64,000 bases of DNA from Podospora pseudoanserina (Eukaryota; Ascomycota; Sordariomycetes; Sordariales; Podosporaceae). Below the pieces are notes generated by a model. It ran no database searches, was not told the DNA's origin, and was given only the letters and a program-made list of their open reading frames with translations. The position numbers and the translations under genes were made by a program. The stretch is from assembly GCF_035222485.1 (NCBI RefSeq), contig NC_085922.1, forward strand, positions 1,069,001-1,133,000. Reading direction: 5' to 3'. Positions 56,566-64,000 of this stretch are shown piece by piece; the first letter of the stretch is position 1; each line of letters starts with the position of its first letter.

Positions 56566-56573
56566 ATAAGAGT
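56566..56573 (+). promoter_or_regulatory. TATA-like element of the chitinase gene
   Basis: TATAAGAG lies about 75 bp before the ATG at 56643, a position that fits a short leader and supports transcription starting close to that ATG. Confidence 0.45.
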
Positions 56574-56642
56574 CCCATGTCTTCTCTCGTGGTGAAGCAT
56601 CTGTTCTGACTGTAGGCCACCCAACAAAGGCGAACAATCAAC

Positions 56643-58650
56643 ATGGGCCAAACCTGTACCACCGTTCAGGTTGAGACTGGAGAGAGTTGCTGGCACGTTT
56701 ACCTCACAATCCCATCTCTTAGCAGTACAGCCTTACTAACCGTTTATTAGGTCTCTGGCTACAAAGTGCGGAATCACAGGGTCACAACTCACCGGTTACA
56801 ATCCCGCCCCCGAATTCTGCTCGAATTTCCAAGTCGGACAGCACTTATGCTGCTCAGAGCTCGATCAGCATGTCTGCTGCTCCAAGGGAGACTTGCCCGA
56901 CTTCTCCCCGCAGCCCAACCCGGACGGTTCATGCCATACCTACACTGTTCAGGCCAACGACAATTGTTGGGATATTGCAGCGGCTTACTACATTACACAG
57001 CAGCAAATCAATGACTTCAACCAGAACACATGGGGCTGGGCGGGTTGTGCCAACCTCATGCTGGATGCCAAGATCTGTGGGATATCTCAACTTTCTAGAA
57101 GACGATCAACCTCGGTGCTGACAAGTCACCCACAGGCCTTTCAACAGGTTCACCGCCCATGCCAGCCCCATTTGCCAACGCCATTTGCGGACCCCAGGTT
57201 CCCGGGACCCTCAAGCCCGCCAACATGAACGACCTTGCGACCCTCAACCCATGTCCCCTCAACGCTTGCTGCAACGTCTGGGGACAATGTGGTATCGACG
57301 AAAACTTCTGCATCCCAAGTCCAGTCCCTGGAGGTGGACCCGGCACGGCCACACCAGGGTCAAACGGTTGTATCGCCAGTTGCGGTATGGACATCGTCGG
57401 AGGCACTACTCCTCCTGCAGAGTTTAAGCGGATTGCTTACTGGGAGGCATGGAATGCAAACCGTCCTTGTCTTCACATGCCTGTATAATGCCCTCTCTTG
57501 GACTTCTCTGTCACAGCTGCTGATCAACTTCGATCGCAACAGGCGAACAGAATCGACACCAACTACTACACCCACGTCCACTTCGCCTTTGGTGATATCA
57601 CCCCCGGCTTCCAAGTCGACGTCAGCAATCTCCAGGGACCTTACAACGATTTCAAGGCCCTGACGGGTGTGAAACGTATCATGAGTTTTGGCGGTTGGAG
57701 CTTCTCAACATCACACGACACCTATGCCATCTTCCGATCTGGTGTCACTCCAGCTCAACGATACGCTTTTGCTCAGGATGTCGTCAATGTGAGACCCCCT
57801 CCCCACCCCATCGTTTGTCCTTTTCCTCTAACAGCCCACAGTTCATCATCAACGAAGGCCTCGACGGCGTCGACTTCGACTGGGAATATCCCTCCGCCCC
57901 AGACCTCCCCGACATCCCCCCGGCCAACCCCACCGACGGCCAGGACTACCTCTCCTTCCTCCAAACTGTCCGCTCTTTGCTGCCAAGCCACCTCAGCATC
58001 AGCATCGCAGCCCCTTCCTCGTTTTGGTATCTGAAAGGCTTTCCCATAGATGAGATCGCCGATGTGGTTGACTACATGTTTGTCCCCGCCCCTCCCTGTT
58101 CCTCAACCCCACTGATAACCCCTTACTTAGAGTATACATGACCTACGACCTCCACGGCCAATGGGACTACAACAGCCCCTGGTCCTCCCCGGGTTGTCCC
58201 ACCGGCAACTGCCTCAGGCACCACACCAACAAGACCGAAACCCTCACCTCCCTCGCCATGATCACCAAGGCGGGCGTCCCCTCGTCCAAAATCATCATTG
58301 GCATGGCGTTGTACGGACGCACGGTGAAGATGAGCATACCGGGGTGTTGGGGACCGGATTGTTATTTTACCGGTCCGGCATCGGGGGCTGAGCCGGGGAG
58401 GTGTACAGCTGAAGCTGGGTATCTGTCCAACTGGGAGATTGAGGAGATCATCAAGAGTGATCCGAGTGCTTTTCGGTATAGTGATGAGCATGGGGATATT
58501 TTGGTGTATGGGGAGGGTCAGTGGGTGAGTTGGATGTCGAGGGGGAGTTATGAGGCTAGGGTGGGGTGGGTGAGGGGGTTGAATATGGGGGGGACAAGTG
58601 ATTGGGCGGTGGATTTGGGTGAGGATTGGGGGGAGGGGGCTTTGTGCTAG
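56643..58650 (+). CDS. LysM-containing GH18 chitinase (class V, subgroup C)
   Basis: A chitin-degrading enzyme of 574 residues in this model. Exons: 56643..56692, 56751..57076, 57136..57482, 57543..57788, 57842..58077, 58131..58650; introns 53-60 bp, all joining frame. The first intron starts with GC. Domains in order: a LysM (CTTVQVETGESCW, then SLATKCGITGSQLTGYNP), a Cys-rich segment (FCSNFQVGQHLCCSE), a second LysM (YTVQANDNCWDIAAAYYITQ with NTWGWAGC), a type 1 chitin-binding (hevein-like) domain (LNPCPLNACCNVWGQCGIDE), then GH18: FKRIAYWEAWNANRPCLHM, YYTHVHFAFGDI, IMSFGGWSFS and the catalytic DGVDFDWEYP with acid Glu at about 338, and VYMTYDLHGQWDY. The subgroup is normally secreted, but no signal peptide precedes the first LysM here; an upstream exon may be missing. 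Such enzymes resemble yeast killer-toxin alpha subunits. Confidence 0.88.
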
Positions 58651-59302
58651 GAGGGATGATCACGGGGGTGGGAAGGGGGTGAGGTTGGATTATAAAGGTT
58701 AGGTAGGGAGGAGAGGAGGAGGAGGTTTTGGGAAAGGTTCTGGGGTAGTAGGGGGACGTAAGTACAGAAATTCAATAGCTTGCCATACCTGCCAGAGGCT
58801 TCATGGTGGATTGTCCTTTATATATAGGTAGGTGCGACCCCCACAATCAAATATCGATCTGATACCCCGCCTTGACAGGTGCATGCCACGGGTCATGAAA
58901 TTCAAAGTTTGTGCTGCATGCAATATTGGTGAGAATTCGGGAACAATTGTTGAAGGGATGGTGGCATCATATTAGGTCCCGCTGACTGGAGCTCTGGAAA
59001 AGAAGCGCACACCTCATTCATCTTGAAAATAAACAGTTGCCTACTCTGACAAGTTGCTAAGGTAGGTAGGTGAATCCTGAATCATTTACTTCCACCTACT
59101 TAACGAATAACCCTATCCCAGCTAATAACCTAACATTAGTAACTTTATCCTGCCTACCTAACTATAGACTTTACTCTAGTTGATACTTATCTCGCGCAAG
59201 AGGATAAAGAAAGTCTGTAAAGATGACGAAAGAAAGCCCCGTGATTCCAAGCAGTCTCTATAGAATAGTTCAAGGAACGCATTCATCCCCGACAACCCCC
59301 CG
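58651..59302. other. Intergenic, 3' of chitinase
   Basis: About 650 bp. GGTAGGTAGG-type motifs occur at 58824-58834 and 59060-59071. No coding feature. Confidence 0.5.
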
Positions 59303-60261
59303 TGTGACGAACCCTATCCAGAACCTCTGAAAGGGATACTGGTCGAAGGCACTTCTGAATAATCCTGGTTCGGTGCAGCTAAACAGTGCACAACAAGATG
59401 TCTCAATGTAAACACTAGATACCGTGAATACAACTTGAATTGCATACTGCGGAACTGTCTATCTACACCAGCCAGTTCCTCCGTATATATAGACCTCTAT
59501 CCTCCAGGTACCTCCGTACCTGGCTCACCACGCTCACCAGTGAGCCAGGCGAGCCGGCTCACTTCTGCCAAGAGTGAGCGCCCCACTGTCCTGCAGTTCC
59601 GTCGTTTCCTTCCACTTGATTGGCTACCACAACCCGCCGCAGTCTCCATCCTGCCTTACTATATGGTTGGTCTGTGACAAAGTCGTGATCAGTCTGATCA
59701 GTGCCCTGATCACACTGATTACTTCACTTAGTCTAATGAAATGGTGAGAAAACACACAAACCAACCACAACACCTCAAATATACCCTCAACAGGGTCTCT
59801 GAATGAACACACCTGCGTGACAGTGGCTCGCTCGCAGGCCGCACTCCACGTAGGACAAAGAAAAGACTCTATGGGCTCGCAGGCCACATAATAAGCACCT
59901 AATCGGCCTGATCAGAGGGCCAGAATTGCCTGCACGCGTGCAAGGCACAAAAATATGAAGAAATAAAAGTCGATGTCCTGTCTAAAATAGAATGCCCGAA
60001 GCAGACCGCTTATATACATGACCCCTGAACACCTGAATCCTCCGAGAGCCCCACTTCCTTACTCAAATCCTCAGGCCTGTGGCCGCACCCCAAACTAGTA
60101 GATAGATAGTTCCGCAGTATGCAATTCACGCTTGTATTTACGGTATCTTGTGTTTATATTAAGATATCTTATTGTGTATTATTTAGCTGCACCGAACTAA
60201 TTGTCAGAAGTTACCTTCAACCCGTATCTCTTTCAGAGGTTCTGTACAGGGATTCGTTACA
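59303..60261. mobile_element. LTR-like fossil cluster with inverted copies
   Basis: The segment 59303-59465 (TGTGACGAACCC...) recurs inverted at 60095-60261 with mostly transition differences. The right copy, read on the minus strand, continues as a solo-LTR-like unit to about 59673 (TGTGACAAAG on the plus strand, i.e. TG...CA ends, about 590 bp) and holds a TATATAAGCGG-type core near 60008-60017. The left copy looks like the 5' part of a related unit. No internal coding part remains between them. Family is not certain (Gypsy-like or Copia-like). Divergence suggests an old, RIP-affected insertion. Confidence 0.5.
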
Positions 60262-60880
60262 GAGCGGGTTAATAATAGTAGTAGAATTAGCGTTACTTAT
60301 AAATAAATTAAAAATTTAATGAAAATAATTATAAAAAATAATATTTATTTAAGAAAAAAATATTTATATATTTAGAAACTTTTCCTTTATTAGTTTATAT
60401 TTATTTGTTATATAGAAAAAGTAATTATTAAACTTATATATATTTTCGATAATATTAATTAGCGGTTTAAATAACATAGATTAACGGACAAAAGTACGGA
60501 GTAATTAATAGAAAATATTAAGAATAAATAAGTATTTAGGAAAGTATATTAATAATAAACGAAACGGTAATAATAATTTAGTTTAATAAATAAACAGAAA
60601 AGCAGTTACCCTATTTTTGATTAAAATAAAAATATTTAAAAAGCTTATATATAAACCCTATATTTATTTATTTATTTAATTAATCGTAATAAATCCCTTT
60701 TTTATTTTTTTTATTATGATTTATATAACTTCCGTTATAAAACGTTATATAAATATCGAAACCTCGAGAAAAAAAAAAGAATTATTTAATAATATTTTTC
60801 GTCGAAATTATCGTAAATATATTTACGAAAAGTAAAAGTCTAAAGTTTAAATAGTTATAGATCTATTAAAGTCGTTTTTT
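60262..60880. repeat. AT-rich block, RIP-type relic
   Basis: About 620 bp of almost pure A/T with many TA steps, abutting the LTR-like cluster, after which composition returns sharply to normal near 60880. No readable coding trace. Most likely the heavily mutated remnant of the same or a neighbouring element. Confidence 0.7.
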
Positions 60881-61234
60881 TTTCGTCCTTTGCTCCTGGT
60901 TGTGATGAGGAAGATAAATTCTTCCTATGTGAAAATAAAAGTGAAATGATAAAGGTGATTTAAAGTTTTAGAGAAAAGACGTTTAGTATGAAATAGGAAA
61001 GGCGGCCGAAGTCGAAGTGAAATATTTCGAGGGAATTAAGAGGGTGTATGTAATCAAGGCCGTTGCTGTGATGGTGGTGATGGAATAGTGGTACAGAGGT
61101 CTGTGGTCGGTAGGGGTATAGGTCAGTGGTAGATGACGGTACATGGTGAAGAACATGTCGGTGAAGCATAAATTGTCGAAAGGGTTTTGGTGAAGTCGGT
61201 ATATAGATGGTACACCGTACAAGTGAGCTCAGTT

Positions 61235-62671
61235 CTACCAGCTCGACAGGTCGTCCACCTCACGGGCAGCATCGACGCCCTCCATCCCATAGTCCATCCA
61301 CCATGACTGGCCTCTCACGCTGAGAAGCGCGGGGTCAATCCTGGTGTCTGACATGTCCTGGTTGTTTCTGTTGTAGTGATAACCGGACCATTCGATAGCT
61401 GGCTGCTGGTTTACCGTGAGCAATGGGTATCCATCTTCCAGTTGAGGGGAGTTATCAAACGGCCTGCTGACACCAACTGTAGTACCCTGGGTATAGCCTT
61501 GATCGTTTACATTCTGGCTGAAAGCAGAAGTGCCAGAATAAGCAGCTGAATCAAGCTCTGCAGACCTGTCGGCCAAGTTCTCAGGAACCTCAGGCGAACC
61601 GGGAGAAGGATTGGGGTGGGATGGCGACGGAAGCACCGACTTGGCACTGCATCCACACAGCTCGGATACAGGAAGACAGAGAGCCTCAGGGAGACCCCTC
61701 GGTGCCGGCGAAGGGGATTCAGAGTACGGCTTAGAACCCAACCTGACAGCCCAGAGCACCAACAGCTCACTATCGGGCACATGCCTGGTCTCCAGCATCT
61801 TCCTCAACACGATTGATGTGTGCGGCTGCCACTTCAAGTCTTTGCCCTTGGGGTGTCGATTCTTCCAGCCATCATAGATACCCGCTTGCCGCATGAGATT
61901 TCGGAAGCAGGTTGAGTGGGACCAGGCCTGGTTGTGGCGATTGGCCTCGACGTGGTTGGCGACGTGATGAAAGTAATCAGTAGCTGTCTCGGCAGGGTCG
62001 GCGGCGTCAGGTGTTTCGAAGACATGTTTGCAGTTGGTAAAGCCACAGGCAAAGACAACTCGGGGGCAGAGTATGGTCGTGGTGCATTCCGAAGATCGGT
62101 GGAGGTTGCCGTGACTGGGCTCCTTTAGGTGCGCTTTCATCCCCGGAAGACAGTCATATGTCTTGCCGCAGCCACGCTTCGGGCAGGCCCACTGTGCATT
62201 GGTGTTATGATAATTTCGCATATGGCGTTTAAGATCATTCTTCCGGCGACAGGCCGTGTATGCCCCAACTTCAGAGCAGAGGGGGCACTGGAGATGGTCA
62301 TCTTTGCTAGCCACGGTTGCTGGTGACGAGGCACGCGGGCGACCTGTGGTGGCACCGAGAGAACGTCGTCCAGTGCGCCGTTGATGTGAGACAGGAGGTG
62401 GTTTAAGTCTTGTAGCGGAGGATATGTTGTCATTCTCGGCAACGGTAGTCGCGGGAGAGAGGCGTGAGGATGGACCTGTATTCGTGTCGGAGCTCGTCTC
62501 GAGGATCACGGCCATATCAGGCTTGCGTTGAACATCTTCCAACTCCGGAACAACTGCCAATCCCTTCCCATGAAAGTTTAAGTACCCACCAGGACTTATG
62601 TAAGGGCTGGGAAAATCCGAGTGCGGGAAGAGCAATTGTTCAAGGTTGATGCTGGTGCTTTGCATAGCCAT
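61235..62671 (-). CDS. C2H2 zinc-finger protein, fungal
   Basis: A 478-residue, intron-free putative DNA-binding protein. Finger 1 (residues about 128-157) is CPLCSEVGAYTACRRKNDLK followed by RHMRNYH; finger 2 is CPKRGCGKTYDCLPGMKAHL followed by KEPSH; a third, degenerate unit reads CGFTNCKHVFETPDAADPAE with later H-X3-H in DYFHHVANHVEANRH. Before the fingers lie Ser/Thr/Pro-rich sequence and a basic patch (HQRRTGRRSLG); after them come WKNRHPKGKDLKWQPHTSIV and a Ser/Pro-rich, Asn-rich tail ending in DAAREVDDLSSW. This finger layout (long loop in finger 1) is common in a large group of Sordariomycete C2H2 proteins, function unknown. The start ATG (with a second Met at position 3) is the first after stops. 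Confidence 0.83.
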   Translation of the reverse strand: MAMQSTSINLEQLLFPHSDFPSPYISPGGYLNFHGKGLAVVPELEDVQRKPDMAVILETSSDTNTGPSSRLSPATTVAENDNISSATRLKPPPVSHQRRTGRRSLGATTGRPRASSPATVASKDDHLQCPLCSEVGAYTACRRKNDLKRHMRNYHNTNAQWACPKRGCGKTYDCLPGMKAHLKEPSHGNLHRSSECTTTILCPRVVFACGFTNCKHVFETPDAADPAETATDYFHHVANHVEANRHNQAWSHSTCFRNLMRQAGIYDGWKNRHPKGKDLKWQPHTSIVLRKMLETRHVPDSELLVLWAVRLGSKPYSESPSPAPRGLPEALCLPVSELCGCSAKSVLPSPSHPNPSPGSPEVPENLADRSAELDSAAYSGTSAFSQNVNDQGYTQGTTVGVSRPFDNSPQLEDGYPLLTVNQQPAIEWSGYHYNRNNQDMSDTRIDPALLSVRGQSWWMDYGMEGVDAAREVDDLSSW

Positions 62672-64000
62672 GATAGACCGTCGAGATGCCGGACGCGCTG
62701 TGGTCGTGGTTGGTTGATTTTGCTGATGTGAGACTGGAAGGACACGGCGAGGTTGAACAGAACCGGACTGAGGTTAAGGATGGGATCGCGGGCGTCGAAG
62801 CAACTTGAGAGATGGGCACGGAACGTGTCGAATATAAAAAGGAGGGCGGGTAGTGTGGGGATGAGGAATGCCCCAACGAAGTCAATAAATATGAAGTGAT
62901 GAATGAAGGTGTAAGCCGTGATGGGTTGAAAGGAGTGCAACAAAAAGTGCAAGGAGCATACGAAGGAGAGATGCCAGCCGGTTGCTGAGGACAGGAAACG
63001 AAAAGCAAACAGGGAAAATGTCAAGTTATAAGAACAAACCCGGATATAAGTTGAGCGGTGCCAACAACAAGGCTTTCCGGTCTCATCAGTCATCTTGAAA
63101 ATCTCAGCGTAAACCTACGCCCAAGTGCAGCCCACTTTTCTCTTTTTTTCTTCTCCTTTACTTTTTGTGTTGTTGCCCAACACGGCGAGCTGGAGGTCGA
63201 TGCCGGGGTGCTTGCCTGTCATTGTCAGAAAAGTACCTAATCCAGACTTGAGGTCCAGCTGGGATTGGCGGCATTCACAGAAAAAGCCCATTCGTACCTG
63301 CATCTGACGTGAACGATCTAGATCCACGACCGGCGAGGAGCCAGGAGCTCTGCATCTCCAATTCCAAATAGGAATAAGCCACTGGTTCCAAAGAGTGGGA
63401 TGAGATGACTGGGGTGTCGAAGAAATTTTTTCTTTTGGAACTGGCTGCCTGTGACGTTGACAGCAATTGAGGAGATCAACATTCACGACCAGCCCGATGA
63501 TGATGTTGTTATGATTAACAGAGTGGTTCATGAAATTGCAAGCAGGGGATAACTTCACCTGGAACGCCCGTCATCCAAGTTGCGGTGAGCTTTCATTACC
63601 ACCCACCATCACAGCAGCTGTCTGATCATGAAACACGCCCTGAGATGAAGAAACTTCTGCCACGTTGACGTGGACACCTTCGAGAAGGTGGGCTAGGTAG
63701 TTTTGTTTCTGTGAAGAGCATCATCAGACAGCGTGGGAAATTGAACGGAGAGAGGAAGCAGTTACGGCAACAGCAGCTTTCATCAATCGGGACACACCGA
63801 AACCCACCCGTTCCATGAGGCCAGGCACAGCTGGACGTAGAGAGAGCCGTGCGCCTCTTCTATACCTACGCCAGGGAAATAAATGGTAGCGTGTGACTTG
63901 CCCCACAAAACAACAGGGCAATATACCAGCGATCAACAGCCACATACGCAATATCGAATTCCATCGAATTCAAAGTCACTTTGCTACCAGTTTCTATGGC
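62672..64000. other. Upstream region of the C2H2 gene to window end, no gene seen
   Basis: About 1.3 kb. Minus-strand frames at 62596..63093 and 63115..63558 lack motifs and overlap the likely leader of the C2H2 gene. 63141-63160 is T/C-rich. No tRNA or other RNA gene seen. Confidence 0.5.

Larger units (their letters stand above)
55243..56642. other. Intergenic between divergent F-box and chitinase genes
   Basis: About 1.4 kb, no gene I can support. An ATG-started 60-codon frame at 55854 (MQRSLRFRLAFNNSLAHE...) lacks support. Contains an imperfect three-copy repeat listed separately. Confidence 0.5.

Noticed and set aside
37789-58650. Metabolic gene cluster including galactokinase, chitinase and FGAM synthase
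   Set aside because: Genes belong to unrelated pathways and face different ways; no transporter, backbone enzyme or shared regulator nearby.
1-64000. CRISPR array, bacterial operon or ribosome-binding sites
   Set aside because: The window is fungal nuclear DNA; the few tandem repeats lack spacer structure.

Overview
This window looks like nuclear DNA of a filamentous ascomycete, most likely a Sordariomycete and probably Sordariales. Evidence: genes are split by many short introns (about 50-130 bp) with GTRNGT donors and CTRAC-type branch points; the families are typical of these fungi (NST1, ASA1, ATG33, Zn2Cys6 factor with a C-terminal fungal domain, seven-cysteine copper metallothionein, LysM/GH18 subgroup-C chitinase); tRNA genes are scattered singly; and the repeats are AT-rich with C-to-T/G-to-A type change, as left by repeat-induced point mutation (RIP). 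The genus is inference.

Layout. 0-17.4 kb is gene-dense: pantoate-beta-alanine ligase (5' part, running off the left edge), a Zn2Cys6 regulator, the WD40 protein ASA1, a HAD phosphatase, a TTC1-like TPR protein, an unrecognised Q-rich protein gene with an in-frame TAG, the mitophagy protein ATG33, tRNA-Ser(CGA), the PUA translation factor TMA20 and a small I78-type protease inhibitor. 17.7-22.6 kb is a gene-poor stretch with tRNA-Val(AAC), a (TC)n tract and one doubtful spliced gene. 22.6-33.5 kb holds a single-pass membrane protein, NST1, the Rho2-type GTPase and mitochondrial ribosomal protein mL40. 33.5-37.8 kb is again gene-poor, with a decayed gene and an intron-bearing tRNA-Ala(UGC).

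37.8-41.9 kb is the large FGAM synthase gene of purine synthesis. Directly after it lies a Fot1/pogo-type DNA transposon (42,356-44,847) with intact TA target duplication and terminal inverted repeats, a RIP-damaged transposase and a GC-rich LTR-like fossil inserted in it. 45.3-55.2 kb holds SGT2 and a RING-CH ubiquitin ligase (divergent pair), galactokinase, a 31-residue metallothionein and an F-box/LRR-like protein. 56.6-58.7 kb is a six-exon chitinase gene. 59.3-60.9 kb is a decayed repeat cluster (inverted LTR-like copies plus an AT-rich block), followed by a C2H2 zinc-finger gene at 61.2-62.7 kb.

Most genes are independent housekeeping loci, not a pathway cluster; I see no secondary-metabolite cluster, CRISPR array or clearly novel multi-gene system. 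The points most worth checking are gene-structure oddities: a 6-nt microexon in RHO2, a coding first exon consisting only of ATG in SGT2, a GC-AG intron in the chitinase, three one-base frame breaks at G/C runs in two genes, an in-frame TAG between splice-like signals, and a Zn2Cys6 gene without an ATG at its expected start. All exon limits below were placed by eye from splice signals and frame.
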